The notes: generated by a model from the sequence alone, not told the origin. Counted from the first letter of the stretch, positions 23,644-33,488 are shown. The stretch: DNA of 64,000 nt from Candidatus Bipolaricaulis sibiricus (GCA_004102645.1 CP034928.1:1356153-1420152), one strand, 5' to 3'. Numbers and translations are program-made.

Positions 23644-24999
23644 CTAGGTGAGCAGCTCGAACCGGGCCACGAAGTGCCGCAGCGGGCCCTCGCCCTCCGT
23701 CAGCCGCAGACCACGGATGTCGCGCGCTCGCTCTCGGACACGGCGCAACGCCTCCACCACCGCCTCGAGGTGCTCTTGGGTGTAGGTTCGGCGCGGGATC
23801 GCCAGTCGGACGAGCTCCATCCGTGCCTCAGCTCCCATCATCGCGGAACCCACCTCGACAGCACGGATCCCACCCTCGAGGTAGAGCGCGGCAACGAGCG
23901 CCTGCCCAGGAAACGCGTGCTTGGGGATGTGGGGGAGCAGACGGCCGGCGTCCACGTAGACCGCGTGGCCGCCCGGAGGCCAGTACACAGGGATCCCTGC
24001 ACCGCGCAGTCGCTCTCCCAGCCACTGCACCTGGCCCACCCGATCCCGGAGGTACCCCAGGTCCAACGCCTCGTTCAACCCCACAGCAAGGGCCGCGAGG
24101 TCCCGCCCGGCAAGGCCCCCGTAGGTGGGAAACCCCTCCACTAGAATGAGCCTCTCCCGGCAGCGCTCGTAGAGCCGGCGGTCGCGCATCGCAAGGAACC
24201 CGCCGATGTTGCCAAGCCCGTCCTTCTTGGCCGACATCGTGCACCCGTCGGCGTAGGAGAACAGCTCGCCAGCGATCGCGCGCGGGCTGGCATTCGCGTA
24301 CCCGGGCTCCCGCTCGCGGACAAAGTACGAGTTCTCCGCGTACCGACAGGCATCGAGGAACAGGGGGATCCCGTGGGCGCGGGCGAGGGCGGAGACAGCC
24401 CGGACGTTCTCCATCGCCACCGGTTGGCCGGCAGTCGTGTTGTTCGTGACGGTGAGCATCACCACCGGGATCCGCCCCGGCGGGTCGCGCAGGAGGGAGT
24501 CCAGCGCCTCAAGGTCCATGTTCCCCTTGAACGGCCGGTCGAGGTCGGGGTCGAGCGCGTCCGGGACCGGGAGGTCCACCGGGGTGCCCCCGTTGGCGAG
24601 CACGTGAGCCCGCGTGGTGTCGAAGTGGGCGTTCGAGGGGACGACATCTCCGGGCTCAAGCAGGGTAGAGAAGAACACGTGCTCCGCCCCCCGCCCTTGG
24701 TGGATCGGGAGGACGTACGGGAAACCGGTGATCTCCTGGACCGCCTGCTGAAAGCGGGCAAACGATCGGCTGCCGGCGTAGGATTCGTCCCCCTCCATCA
24801 GCGCCGCCCACTGGGCCTGGGACATCGCCCCGGTCCCGGAATCGGTGAGAAGGTCCACGTACACGTCGCCGCTTGCAAGGTTGAACACGTTGTAGCCGGC
24901 CTCGCGGAGGAGCTTCTCCCGCTCCTCCTGCGCCGGGAGGCGGATCGGTTCCACAACCTTGATCCGGTACGACTTCGCCCAACTCCCTTCGTCCTGCAT
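23644..24999 (-). CDS. tnaA: tryptophanase (tyrosine phenol-lyase family)
   Basis: 451 residues, a PLP-dependent beta-eliminating lyase that splits tryptophan into indole, pyruvate and ammonia. Family motifs: [47 protein letters not shown], and [12 protein letters not shown] with the PLP lysine. To tell it from tyrosine phenol-lyase I looked at [11 protein letters not shown] near the C-terminus: TPL has an Arg just after the Glu (MERG), tryptophanase a hydrophobic residue, and here it is Val. The pyruvate would feed the por or kor oxidoreductases encoded in this window. ATG at 24999 follows GGAGAGGGG. Confidence 0.85.
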   Translation of the reverse strand: MQDEGSWAKSYRIKVVEPIRLPAQEEREKLLREAGYNVFNLASGDVYVDLLTDSGTGAMSQAQWAALMEGDESYAGSRSFARFQQAVQEITGFPYVLPIHQGRGAEHVFFSTLLEPGDVVPSNAHFDTTRAHVLANGGTPVDLPVPDALDPDLDRPFKGNMDLEALDSLLRDPPGRIPVVMLTVTNNTTAGQPVAMENVRAVSALARAHGIPLFLDACRYAENSYFVREREPGYANASPRAIAGELFSYADGCTMSAKKDGLGNIGGFLAMRDRRLYERCRERLILVEGFPTYGGLAGRDLAALAVGLNEALDLGYLRDRVGQVQWLGERLRGAGIPVYWPPGGHAVYVDAGRLLPHIPKHAFPGQALVAALYLEGGIRAVEVGSAMMGAEARMELVRLAIPRRTYTQEHLEAVVEALRRVRERARDIRGLRLTEGEGPLRHFVARFELLT

Positions 25000-25007
25000 C
25001 CCCTCTC

Positions 25008-25445
25008 CTATCTTGCGAAGTAGTAGTGGAGTCCGAACCCGAACGCCATCCCCAGCCCGGCCTCCCGGTGCCACATGAACCCAAACTCGACGTTCAGCCC
25101 AAGGCTCGACGCGAACGGGGGAAACAGATCGATCCCCCCGCACAGGGTGAGTCCCCAGTCCCGTCCCGGCAGGTACAGCGACCCGCCCCCCGCCAGGTAG
25201 AACCCCACGGGGTCGGGTTGGGCCACCCGCCCCAGCATCCGCGCCCCCACCATCCCCCACAACTCGTCGCCGATCGTGAGCAGGAACACATCGCCCTCGA
25301 TTCCCCACCCGGGGCTGGCCCAGTGCCACACCGAGACCCCGAACACCGCGGGAGCGGTGAACTGGATCCCCACCCCCGTGGCGGCGGTCCCCGCTCCCGG
25401 CACGGTCAGCATGATGATCAAGACCCCTACGAATGCCCTGCGCAT
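25008..25445 (-). CDS. small outer-membrane-like barrel protein
   Basis: 145 residues. Signal peptide [21 protein letters not shown], then amphipathic strands rich in Gly and aromatics ([35 protein letters not shown]) ending in [11 protein letters not shown], an aromatic-rich terminus typical of beta-barrel outer membrane proteins. No family recognised. It lies nine bases upstream of tnaA, in the same direction. Confidence 0.6.
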   Translation of the reverse strand: MRRAFVGVLIIMLTVPGAGTAATGVGIQFTAPAVFGVSVWHWASPGWGIEGDVFLLTIGDELWGMVGARMLGRVAQPDPVGFYLAGGGSLYLPGRDWGLTLCGGIDLFPPFASSLGLNVEFGFMWHREAGLGMAFGFGLHYYFAR

Positions 25446-25491
25446 CGGTTTCCTCCTCGGTGCGTCCCATTGTAGCTCCCCTACCCCCGAT

Positions 25492-25521
25492 TTGACGAGA
25501 CGCGCACGCCTTCGCTATGCT
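25492..25521 (+). promoter_or_regulatory. promoter of the HEAT-repeat gene
   Basis: TTGACG (25492-25497), 18 bases, TATGCT (25516-25521). The ATG at 25530 lies eight bases later, so the mRNA is probably leaderless. Confidence 0.6.
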
Positions 25522-25529
25522 AGTCCCCT

Positions 25530-26363
25530 ATGACGCAGGAGCAGGTTCTGGAGGCGTGGCGACGAGGGGGGGCATCACGCACACGTGTCCTTATCGCACT
25601 TTCCGAAGATGGAGCGCTGGACTGGGTCGACCGCCTTCTCCCCGGTCCCCCTGAGGCCCGCCGGCTCGCGGCGGCGCTGTTGGGCCGATCTCCGCACCTG
25701 GCTGAGGCCCTCGGTCACCTCCGCACGCTGGTCAGCGACGACGATCGCTACACGCGCGAGGCAGCGGTTCAGGCCGTGGTTCAGCTGTGGCACGAGCGAT
25801 TTGAGGAGGCGTACCCGATCCTCGGAGCATGGCGGACCGACCCGAACCCCCTGGTGCGACGTGCCGTCGTGCTCGCCGCGGGGGGCATCGCTGAGCCGCT
25901 GCGGCTGGACCGCGTCGCCCCTCTGTTCTCGCTCCTCGATCCCTTCGTCCGCGATCGTGCCCCCGAGGTGCGCGCCGCCGTAGAAGGAGTCCTTGCCCAC
26001 GCCCTTTTCACCGCCTACCCCGAGGACACCTTCGAGCAGCTGACCTACTGGTCCGCCTCCCACGATACCGGGGTGCTGTCGCACGTAGCGACAGCTCTCG
26101 GACAGGCCCCGGCCACGATCGGCCGTCGGGCGTTGATCGTCCTGCGACGCGTGGCCCTTGCCGATGGCCGCCCTGTGCGAGCGGCGGTGGTGCGAGCGAT
26201 GGCGAACCTGGCACCAGCCTGTCCAGATGCGGTGGGGACCGAACTCCGACGCTGGCTGAGCGACCCCGAACGTGCGGCGATTGCCCGTGAAGCCCTGGGC
26301 CGGATCGACGGGGAGTTCCTCTCCGCGAAACGCCCTCCCGCCTGCCCGCGGCCTGTCGCCTGA
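25530..26363 (+). CDS. HEAT-repeat protein
   Basis: 277 residues made almost wholly of helical repeats: PPEARRLAAALLGRSPHLAE, DRYTREAAVQAVVQLWHERF, PLVRRAVVLAAGGIAEPLRL, APEVRAAVEGVLAHAL. These are HEAT/armadillo-type repeats (DNA-glycosylase AlkD-like or scaffold proteins use the same fold), but no catalytic residues are visible. Leaderless promoter just upstream. It precedes the LptF/G-LptD fusion by 77 bases; a functional link is not evident. Confidence 0.7.
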   Translation: MTQEQVLEAWRRGGASRTRVLIALSEDGALDWVDRLLPGPPEARRLAAALLGRSPHLAEALGHLRTLVSDDDRYTREAAVQAVVQLWHERFEEAYPILGAWRTDPNPLVRRAVVLAAGGIAEPLRLDRVAPLFSLLDPFVRDRAPEVRAAVEGVLAHALFTAYPEDTFEQLTYWSASHDTGVLSHVATALGQAPATIGRRALIVLRRVALADGRPVRAAVVRAMANLAPACPDAVGTELRRWLSDPERAAIAREALGRIDGEFLSAKRPPACPRPVA

Positions 26364-26440
26364 CTCCCCATCGGCTGCCCCTCGGACCTCGCCGGTAGTC
26401 GATCCGTAGTCGGCACCGAGCGGACTCGGTAAGATCGACC

Positions 26441-29395
26441 GTGCAACGCAGGGTAGATCAGTATCTGGCCCGAGAGATCCTCCCGCCCTTCCTGGTGGCG
26501 ATCCTGGCGTTTCTGGTGTTCATCGGCCTCGAACTCGTGATCTCGTTGTCCGACACTGTGTTCGCCCGCGGAGCGGGCGCCGCAGAGCTGTTCCGCCTGG
26601 TCGTGTACAAGCTTCCCACGCTGTTCACGTTCGCCATCCCTGCCGCGGCACTGCTGGCGACGTTCCTCGCCCTGGGCCGGCTTTCGGCCGATCGAGAGCT
26701 CCTCGCGTTCCAGGCCCTGGGCTACTCCTTGCGTCGGCTCACAGCCCCGTTCCTGCTGTTCGGGGCGCTGGCCAGTGGTGTCTCGTTCTCGTTGGGAGAG
26801 TTCGCGGTGCCCGCCGCCGAGGCTGCCTATCGTCAGGAGCTCCTCGCCCTCCTCTACCGCGGCGCAGTACCCCAGGTCCAATCCGCCGTGTTCTTCCGCG
26901 GCCTGTACGGCGAGACGTACTATGTGGAGCGGAGCGAGGGAGAACGGCTCACCGGGATCCTTGTCTATGATCTGACAGGTCGCATCTACCCGGCAGAAGG
27001 CCGCTTCCCCACCGTGATCACGGCCCAGGAGGGGCTGTTCCGAGGGGGGACACTCGAACTGACCACAGGACGAGTGCTCCGATTCGCCCCCGACGGGAGC
27101 CTGATGGAACTCGTCCGCTTCGACCGCCTGACCGTGGAGGCCGAAGAAGACCTCCGCCGCGCGGTCCTCGGTGGGAAGACCCCGGCCGAGATGTCGCTCC
27201 GAGAGCTGGGGGAGCGGATCGACCTCCTCCGGAGATCGGGCCTCGATCCGCGTTCACTCGTTGTCGAGTACCACTCGAAGATTGCCGTCTCCGCCGCCGC
27301 GTTCGTGTTCGTCCTGTTTGGCGCTCCACTGGGCGCGCTCCTGGGTCGGCGCGGCCGGGCCGCCGGCGCGATTGCGGGATTCCTCCTCGCCGCCGCGGCC
27401 CAGGGCCTGTTCGTCTGGGCGAGGACCCTCGCCCAGCGCGGGGTCATCCCCGCGTACCTTGGGGCTTGGCTGCCGCACATCGGGTTCGGGTTTCTCGGTC
27501 TCTTGCTCCTCGGCATCGCCGACCGGCTGCGCCTGCGAGGCATCCTCTCCGTCGTGCTCCTCCTGGCCTTCACCGCCGCTGCTGCCGCAGGAGGACCGCC
27601 GTTCACCTCGCTTCAGGCCGACGAGCTCGTGGTCGAAGACGGGGCGACAGCTCTCGTGGGCTACGGCGTCCGCGCCGAATTCGGAACGTTCGCGCTCGTG
27701 GCTGGGGTCCTGCGTGCTCGCGAGGTGGAACGGGGCTGGGTCGTCGAGGCTGAGCAAGCCATCCTGACGCTCCGGGATGGCACCGTGGAGGCATCGTATT
27801 TGGAGGCGCAGCTCGACCGCGCAGGTGATCTAACGACGGTCGCCGCCCGCGGATTCAGCGGCTCGTCGTCGTTCCGCGGCCCAGAGAAGGACGAGCAGCT
27901 CCTCTACCGTGGCGAGCGGGGCGAAGCCCGGTTCGCGGCGGGCGTACTCACCCGCGTGGAAGCCCACGACGTCCGGTTCACTACCTGCCCGTGCTTTCCC
28001 GAGGCTCCCTACACCGTGGAGGCCCAGGAGTTCGTGCTCGTGCCGGAGCAGTGGCTCTACGCCCGGTCGATCGTCGTGAGCTCGTTCGGTGTATCGCTCG
28101 GATGGCTGCCGTTCTACGTCGCACGACTGGGAGAGGAGGGGTTCCCGTTGTTCCCGGAGATCGGGTGGATCGAGGGGCAGCCCTTCCTCCGGTGGGCAGT
28201 TCCGTGGACCCTCGGCGAGCGGGTCGCGATGGCCGTGGGTCTCGTGTGGTACCCGGTGGCTGGCCGTGTCGACCCCTCTCTTCGCGCAGTGTGGGAGAAC
28301 GGCTCCCTCACCCTCACCCCCACTTCGGTTCGTCTTCGGGTGATCGGAGACGGGGACGGCGGGCCGTGGACCGGGACAGTCTCCTGGACGCCGACTGTCC
28401 AGCACGCTGACCTGTCCGGGACCTGGCACGGTTGGGCGTGGACTGTGTCGTGGGGAGAGGCCCAACAAGGGGCGATCGCCTACGAGCGCGCGCCGGAACT
28501 CGCTGTTGGGCGAACGGAGCGCGGGTGGCTCGGGGGCGACCTCGCGATCCGGCTCTCCGGAGGCTACTACCGCGAGGGACCGACCGAGGGCAGCCGAGTG
28601 AGCCTGTCTTCGTCGTGGTCGGGACGGTGGGAGGTCGGCGCGCTCGCGGTGTCCGTTCCCTGGCAGGTATCGTTCGCCCAGTACGACGCCGAGGAGCGCG
28701 CCACGTGGGGGTTCAGCCCCTCGCTCGGATGGGGATCGCTGACCGTGTCCTACCTCGGGAGGTGGGGACTCGGCCGGTCGCCATTTGAGTTCGACATTGA
28801 ACCCCCGCAGAGTCAGCTCGTGGTGGCCCTCGCCGTCCGGATCGCCGCGTGGCAGGAGCGCCTGTCGTGGGGATGGGACTTTGCCGCTGGGGCGCCGCTC
28901 CCCCTGCGCTGGGCGGTATCCGGCGCGGGGTTCACGTCCGACCTGTCCTTCACCTTCCCGCTTGCGGTGACCCGAGCCCGGTGGACCCTCCGCGTCGATC
29001 GCGGCCCGGCGCAGCTCGCCGTCGAAGCGGGCCTGCGCGGCGACACCGCCACGTGGGACGACACGGTCGTGCGTGTCCGCTGGTCCACCGAACCGTTGTA
29101 CGCAACGGGGGCGGTGCGAATCGCAACAAGCCCGCTCGCCGTGGCCCGCCTTGCCGTGGGGATTGAGTGGTCGATGGACGCTGCCTGGTCTCTGGCTGGG
29201 GCAGTTGAGTACGACTTCCCGACCGGGCGCCTCGTTCAGCTCGAAGGCAGCATCCAGCGCACCCTTGCCGGCTGTCTCCGCATCGCAGTCTCGGCATCGC
29301 TGACCGGCGTTCGGCTATCGATCGAGGTTCCGGCGTTCGCCCAGGCCAGGGTCCGATTCGCACCCCTCGACGAGGGACTGCGATTCGGTGACTGA
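26441..29395 (+). CDS. fusion of LptF/LptG permease and LptD/OstA-like outer membrane protein
   Basis: 984 residues. Residues 1-361 match LptF/LptG permeases: three membrane helices (~17-118), a large periplasmic domain (~120-275) with AVFFRGLYGETYYVERSEGE, then three helices (~281-360). At ~362-384 a basic stretch (RLRLR) runs into a hydrophobic core and AAAAAGG, exactly like a signal peptide. From 385 the protein resembles LptD: an OstA-like beta-taco start (QADELVVEDG), the FTTCPCFPEAPYTVEA signature near 510, GVSLGWLPFYVA, then ~440 residues of barrel-type strands. The halves normally sit in opposite membranes, so cleavage at the internal signal is likely (inference). No internal ATG restart. 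TAAGAT lies five bases before the GTG. Confidence 0.82.
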   Translation: MQRRVDQYLAREILPPFLVAILAFLVFIGLELVISLSDTVFARGAGAAELFRLVVYKLPTLFTFAIPAAALLATFLALGRLSADRELLAFQALGYSLRRLTAPFLLFGALASGVSFSLGEFAVPAAEAAYRQELLALLYRGAVPQVQSAVFFRGLYGETYYVERSEGERLTGILVYDLTGRIYPAEGRFPTVITAQEGLFRGGTLELTTGRVLRFAPDGSLMELVRFDRLTVEAEEDLRRAVLGGKTPAEMSLRELGERIDLLRRSGLDPRSLVVEYHSKIAVSAAAFVFVLFGAPLGALLGRRGRAAGAIAGFLLAAAAQGLFVWARTLAQRGVIPAYLGAWLPHIGFGFLGLLLLGIADRLRLRGILSVVLLLAFTAAAAAGGPPFTSLQADELVVEDGATALVGYGVRAEFGTFALVAGVLRAREVERGWVVEAEQAILTLRDGTVEASYLEAQLDRAGDLTTVAARGFSGSSSFRGPEKDEQLLYRGERGEARFAAGVLTRVEAHDVRFTTCPCFPEAPYTVEAQEFVLVPEQWLYARSIVVSSFGVSLGWLPFYVARLGEEGFPLFPEIGWIEGQPFLRWAVPWTLGERVAMAVGLVWYPVAGRVDPSLRAVWENGSLTLTPTSVRLRVIGDGDGGPWTGTVSWTPTVQHADLSGTWHGWAWTVSWGEAQQGAIAYERAPELAVGRTERGWLGGDLAIRLSGGYYREGPTEGSRVSLSSSWSGRWEVGALAVSVPWQVSFAQYDAEERATWGFSPSLGWGSLTVSYLGRWGLGRSPFEFDIEPPQSQLVVALAVRIAAWQERLSWGWDFAAGAPLPLRWAVSGAGFTSDLSFTFPLAVTRARWTLRVDRGPAQLAVEAGLRGDTATWDDTVVRVRWSTEPLYATGAVRIATSPLAVARLAVGIEWSMDAAWSLAGAVEYDFPTGRLVQLEGSIQRTLAGCLRIAVSASLTGVRLSIEVPAFAQARVRFAPLDEGLRFGD

Positions 29396-29448
29396 ACCCC
29401 TCCCGGCGCGAAGCCGCCCATGACCGTGAGGGTATAATGAACCAGTTC

Positions 29449-29994
29449 ATGAGCACAAGACAGCTCATCCCGGACTGGCTCACGGCGATCCGGGGGTTGA
29501 CGGCAGTGGCCATCCTCGGCCTTGTCCCTGTGGGTCCCTCGGCGCTGAGGGCCGTGGGGTTCCTTCTTCTCGTTGGGTGGACGACAGACATGGCCGACGG
29601 CAAGCTGGCGCGCCGCTGGGACAAGGACCCGTCGTGGATCGGTGAGCACGAGTTCCACATCGACATGCTGATGGTCCTTGCCTCCACCGTGTTCCTGATC
29701 TTGACGGGCCTCGTTCCCACCCTTCCCGCGACGGCGTACCTCCTGGTCGCTGCGCTGCTGTCCCTCGGCGTTCTTCGCTGGTCAGGGGACTTCCTGAAGT
29801 TCAAGTCCGTCACGATGATCTTGGCCTGTCCGTGGGTGTTCATGCCGTTTGTGGTCGCTCTGTGGCACGACCCGGTCGTGGTCTACGTGGGACTGGGTTG
29901 GATCTTCGCAGCACTTCTCCTCGACTGGCGACGCTTCCTCGGCGTCGTCGCCGAGTTCATCACCGGAGCCCGAGCCTTCCTTCGTCGACCCTAG
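29449..29994 (+). CDS. CDP-alcohol phosphatidyltransferase-family membrane protein
   Basis: 181 residues, about five membrane helices. The signature region reads [20 protein letters not shown] then EHEFHID. The first half fits DxxDGxxAR; in the second half the usual GxxxDxxxD is altered (Glu in place of the third Asp and one residue short). The family transfers an alcohol such as glycerol phosphate or inositol phosphate from or to CDP-lipids in the inner membrane. Start taken at the ATG at 29449, because the earlier ATG at 29437 lies in the TATAAT -10 element (29433-29438). The stop codon overlaps that of convergent ruvB within CTAG. Confidence 0.75.
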   Translation: MSTRQLIPDWLTAIRGLTAVAILGLVPVGPSALRAVGFLLLVGWTTDMADGKLARRWDKDPSWIGEHEFHIDMLMVLASTVFLILTGLVPTLPATAYLLVAALLSLGVLRWSGDFLKFKSVTMILACPWVFMPFVVALWHDPVVVYVGLGWIFAALLLDWRRFLGVVAEFITGARAFLRRP

Positions 29995-30992
29995 AGGAGG
30001 CGGGTCGGGGTACGCCCGAGGTGGGTGTAGGCTCGCTCGCTGGCGATCCGGCCTTGGGGGGTGCGCCGAACGAAACCCAGCGAGATCAGGAACGGCTCGT
30101 ACAGGTCAGCGATCGTGTCCGGATCCTCGCCCAGCGCAGCAGCGAGCGTCTCCAATCCAACCGGCCCTCCGTCGAACCGGTCGATGAGGATCGCGAGAAT
30201 CCGACGATCGAGGGCATCCAGTCCCACTTCGTCGATCCCGAGCATCGCCAGGGTTTCCCGAGCCGCGGCAGCGTTGATCCGTCTCGTGCCGGACACTTGA
30301 GCCACGTCTCGAGCCCGACGCAGGAGCCGAATCGCGATGCGCGGCGTCCCCCGAGCGCGCGCGGCCAGCTCGCTCGCAGCCTCACGATCCACCTCACACC
30401 CGATCCGGGGCGCCGCACGGGCCAGGATCTCCGCCAGCTCTCCCCGCTCGTAGAACTCAAGTCGGAACACGACCTCAAAACGATCGCGCAGCGGAGTGGT
30501 GAGGAGCCCCTCGCGTGTCGTCGCCCCGACGAGGGTGAACGGGGCGAGGTCGAGCCGAATCGAGCGGGCGTGGGGGCCTTCCCCCACCACGATGTCCAGT
30601 TTGTAGTCCTCCATCGCCGGGTAGAGAACCTCCTCCACGGCGGGCCGCAGACGGTGGATCTCATCCACGAACAGGACATCGCCCGGCGAGAGGTGGGTGA
30701 GGATCGCTGCGAGGTCACCCGGGCGCTCGATCGCCGGCCCTGACGTGACCTTGATCTCGCTCCCCATCTCCTGGGCGATGATGTAGGCAAGTGTGGTCTT
30801 CCCCAACCCGGGCGGGGACAGGAGGAGCACGTGATCGAGAGGCTCCCCGCGCGCCTTGGCTGCCTGGATGTACACCTGCAACCGCTCCCGGATCGCCGGC
30901 TGTCCCACGAACTCCGCTAGGGATTGCGGCCGCAACGTGCGCCCGGTGGCGTCCCCCTCCTGACGATCGGCAGCAGTGATTCGGTTGACCAT
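29991..30992 (-). CDS. ruvB: Holliday junction branch migration ATPase RuvB
   Basis: 333 residues, full length. With RuvA it drives branch migration of Holliday junctions. [20 protein letters not shown] at the N-terminus, Walker A GLGKTTLA, Walker B DEIHRL, sensor region [10 protein letters not shown] and the C-terminal winged helix ending [11 protein letters not shown] are all typical. ruvA and ruvC are not in this window. The ATG at 30992 lies eight bases after TACAAT. Confidence 0.96.
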   Translation of the reverse strand: MVNRITAADRQEGDATGRTLRPQSLAEFVGQPAIRERLQVYIQAAKARGEPLDHVLLLSPPGLGKTTLAYIIAQEMGSEIKVTSGPAIERPGDLAAILTHLSPGDVLFVDEIHRLRPAVEEVLYPAMEDYKLDIVVGEGPHARSIRLDLAPFTLVGATTREGLLTTPLRDRFEVVFRLEFYERGELAEILARAAPRIGCEVDREAASELAARARGTPRIAIRLLRRARDVAQVSGTRRINAAAARETLAMLGIDEVGLDALDRRILAILIDRFDGGPVGLETLAAALGEDPDTIADLYEPFLISLGFVRRTPQGRIASERAYTHLGRTPTRLL

Positions 30993-31000
30993 CGCCGCTC

Positions 31001-31030
31001 ATTGTAGTCGCGCTCCAACCACGACGGCAA
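31001..31030 (-). promoter_or_regulatory. ruvB promoter
   Basis: TTGCCG (31030-31025), 18 bases, TACAAT (31006-31001); ATG eight bases downstream, leaderless. Confidence 0.5.
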
Positions 31031-31035
31031 TGCAG

Positions 31036-31064
31036 TTGTTCCCGTCCCGCGTCTTGCCTAGAAT
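31036..31064 (+). promoter_or_regulatory. promoter of the TolB-like gene
   Basis: TTGTTC (31036-31041), 17 bases, TAGAAT (31059-31064). Starts at 31069 or 31072 follow within four to seven bases, so the transcript is probably leaderless. Confidence 0.55.
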
Positions 31065-31068
31065 GGGG

Positions 31069-31923
31069 ATGATGCGCGGGCTGATGGTTGGACTGCTCCT
31101 GCTGATTCCCGTCGCGGGAGGGGGGGGACTCCTCGGGTTGACCGCACTTGACTGGTCACGAGATGGGGTTCACGTCCTGTTTGTGGACCAGGGCGATGTC
31201 TGGGTCGGGCTTGCCCCTGAGGGACGCAACGCTCGGCAGCTCACAACAGGGGCAGCGACTGACTGGGCGCGGTTCGGCCCCGGCGACTGGTTCGTCTACG
31301 TCAGCTTCGGGAGTAGCGGCTATGAGCTGTGGAGGACAGACCTGGACGGTCAGAAAGAACGGATCGTGTCCCAGGAGGAGCTTCGACAGTCGGAGGCGCT
31401 CGCCCAGGTCGAGCTCATCGCCCGGCCCGCCGTGTCACCCGATGGGACCGCCATCGCGTTCGTTGCTCACGCCGACGGCCAGTGCGATCTCTACTTGTTC
31501 GAACTTGACTCGCGATCGGTTCGCCGCCTCACCCGCACGCCGGGGCCGGTCGATACCCCGGACTTCTCCCCCGACGGCCGGTCCCTCGTGTTCGTCGGCC
31601 TATGGCAGATCGGACCAGCTCTGAGCTGGGACGTGTACGTCCTGGACCTGGCGAATGGCGATCGTATCGAGATGCTCACCGAGGATCCGTTCTTCGACTG
31701 GTGCCCCCGCTTTTCCCCAGATGGCGAGTGGATCGCGTTCGAGTCCACCGCTCGCGGGCCGTCGGACATCCATGTGCTGCGACGGGATGGACGCGAGCGC
31801 ACGCCGTTCACGTTCGATGAGTGGCGTGATGCCTTCCCTTGCTGGAGCCCAACCGGAGACGAGATCGGCTACGGCTCGCTGCGGTCCCAGGGCTGGCTCA
31901 TCCTGTCGAGCAAGACGTTCTGA
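31069..31923 (+). CDS. TolB/PD40-type beta-propeller protein, secreted
   Basis: 284 residues. A signal sequence (MMRGLMVGLLLLIPVAGGGG) is followed by PD40/WD40-like repeats: ALDWSRDGVHVLFVDQGDVW, RPAVSPDGTAIAFVAHADG, TPDFSPDGRSLVFVGLW and PRFSPDGEWIAFESTARG. The SPDG strands with AF or VF are the hallmark of TolB-like propellers. Probably periplasmic; the partner is unknown and no tol/pal genes are nearby. ribF starts four bases after its stop. Confidence 0.75.
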   Translation: MMRGLMVGLLLLIPVAGGGGLLGLTALDWSRDGVHVLFVDQGDVWVGLAPEGRNARQLTTGAATDWARFGPGDWFVYVSFGSSGYELWRTDLDGQKERIVSQEELRQSEALAQVELIARPAVSPDGTAIAFVAHADGQCDLYLFELDSRSVRRLTRTPGPVDTPDFSPDGRSLVFVGLWQIGPALSWDVYVLDLANGDRIEMLTEDPFFDWCPRFSPDGEWIAFESTARGPSDIHVLRRDGRERTPFTFDEWRDAFPCWSPTGDEIGYGSLRSQGWLILSSKTF

Positions 31924-31927
31924 ATCG

Positions 31928-32830
31928 ATGATGCGAGCCGTCGCCGTGGGACGGTTCGACGGGGTCCACCTCGGCCACCGATACCTGCTCGAGGAGACCC
32001 GCCGCCGCACGCCCGACCACGCCCTGGTTGCGTACACATTCCCCCCCCGCGGGCCCTCCCTGCTGACGCTGGACGCAAAGGTGCAGCTCCTCCAGTCGCT
32101 CGCTGACGAGGTCTGGATCGCCCGCTGGGAAGAGATCCAACACATGACCGCTGAGGCGTTCGTCCGCGAGGAGCTGTGGCAGCGGCTGGGGGCCACTGCA
32201 GTGGCCGTGGGGCCCGATCATCGGTTCGGACGAGGACGCACTGGCGACCTCGCCACCCTGCGTCGCCTCGCATCGTCCCTCCCGATGGCCGTCCACACCA
32301 TCCCGCCTCTGGAGCTTGACGGCGCTGTGGTGAGTGCAGCCCGGATCCGAGCTCTGGTCTCCGCAGGCGACGTCGAGCAGGCCGCCCGACTCCTCGGCCG
32401 GCCGGCCTGGTTGGCCGGGACCCCTATCCCCGGGGTGAGACTCGCGCGTCGGCTCGGGTACCCGACGGTGAACCTCGATCTCGCGCCCGAGCTTGTCCGA
32501 CCCCGGTCGGGGGTCTACGCAGCGTGGGCCCAGTGGAGCGGCGGAGAGAGCAGAGCTCTGTTCTACATTGGACGACGGCTCACGTTCACCGGTCTTCCCC
32601 CGTCAGCGGAGGTCCACCTGTTCGCCCCACCTCCGCACCCGGTGGCGGGTCCCGTCGAGGTTCACCTCATCCGATGGATCCGTCCCGATCAGCGCTTCCC
32701 GGACGCCCAGGCGTTGGTAGCCCAAATCGCCCGGGACCGGGTACAGGCTGAGGAAGTCCTCAGCACGATCGCAGCTCCTCCGCGGTTGCTCCGCAGCACG
32801 GAGTTGCGGACCCCCGGAGCCGGCGCCTAA
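31928..32830 (+). CDS. ribF: bifunctional riboflavin kinase / FAD synthetase
   Basis: 300 residues. Phosphorylates riboflavin to FMN and adenylates FMN to FAD. The N-terminal nucleotidyltransferase domain has GRFDGVHLGH, and VGPDHRFGRGRTGDL; the C-terminal kinase domain has RLGYPTVNLDL and SGVYAAW. Compared with most family members the N-terminus begins right at the first strand, so the protein is slightly short. ATG at 31928 or 31931. Its TAA codon is part of the TAAGAT that serves as -10 for tsaB. Confidence 0.9.
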   Translation: MMRAVAVGRFDGVHLGHRYLLEETRRRTPDHALVAYTFPPRGPSLLTLDAKVQLLQSLADEVWIARWEEIQHMTAEAFVREELWQRLGATAVAVGPDHRFGRGRTGDLATLRRLASSLPMAVHTIPPLELDGAVVSAARIRALVSAGDVEQAARLLGRPAWLAGTPIPGVRLARRLGYPTVNLDLAPELVRPRSGVYAAWAQWSGGESRALFYIGRRLTFTGLPPSAEVHLFAPPPHPVAGPVEVHLIRWIRPDQRFPDAQALVAQIARDRVQAEEVLSTIAAPPRLLRSTELRTPGAGA

Positions 32831-32839
32831 GATGGGCCT

Positions 32840-33487
32840 GTGGTGGTGTTGGGAATCGAGACCGCGGGGGACAGCGGTGGCGCTGCCCTGATCTCCGCAG
32901 GCGGTGAGTACGAGGTCTTCGTCACTCTGGGGCGCGCCGGAGGGGAACTCCTCCCCAAGGCGGTGGATGCTGTGCTCCGCGTTGCCGAGGTTCGGCGTGA
33001 CCAGATCGAACTTCTCGCGGTGGACATTGGTCCGGGGTCGTTCACCGGACTCCGCATCGGGGTTGCGTTCGCGAACGGGATGGCGCAGGCTCTGGACATC
33101 CCCGTGGTGGGGGTGCGTCAGACGGAAGCCGTCGCCCGGCCCGTCGGGTGGTGGCCGGGCAAGGTTGCGGTGTGGATCCACGATCGACGGGAGTTCGTCT
33201 ACGCGGCATGGGCCACCCAGGAGCGGGTGGGAGCGGAGACCGTGCTCCCGTGGTCCGACGCGCTGGCGAAGGTCCGCGACCAACCGGGAACGCTCCTCGT
33301 CGGATCGGGCGCGGTGCGGTTCAGGAACGAGGTCCGCACAGCGGCACCGGAAGTGGTGTGCGCTGCCGAGGTCCTCGCCCGTCCGCGGCCTGCGGAGGTC
33401 GCCCGATTGGGATTGAACCGATTCCAATCGGAGGGGGTGGCCACCGTGAGGAGGCTCGAGCCCCACTACGTACACAAGGAGGATTGA
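32840..33487 (+). CDS. tsaB: tRNA threonylcarbamoyladenosine biosynthesis protein TsaB
   Basis: 215 residues. Partner of TsaD and TsaE in making t6A37 in ANN-decoding tRNAs. The ASKHA-type N-terminus VLGIETAGDSGGAAL and the family signature VDIGPGSFTGLRIGVAFANG are clear; the C-terminus is variable as usual. The start is the GTG at 32840, six bases after TAAGAT (32828-32833), which suggests a leaderless transcript. rpmB follows by one base. Confidence 0.93.
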   Translation: MVVLGIETAGDSGGAALISAGGEYEVFVTLGRAGGELLPKAVDAVLRVAEVRRDQIELLAVDIGPGSFTGLRIGVAFANGMAQALDIPVVGVRQTEAVARPVGWWPGKVAVWIHDRREFVYAAWATQERVGAETVLPWSDALAKVRDQPGTLLVGSGAVRFRNEVRTAAPEVVCAAEVLARPRPAEVARLGLNRFQSEGVATVRRLEPHYVHKED

Positions 33488-33488
33488 C

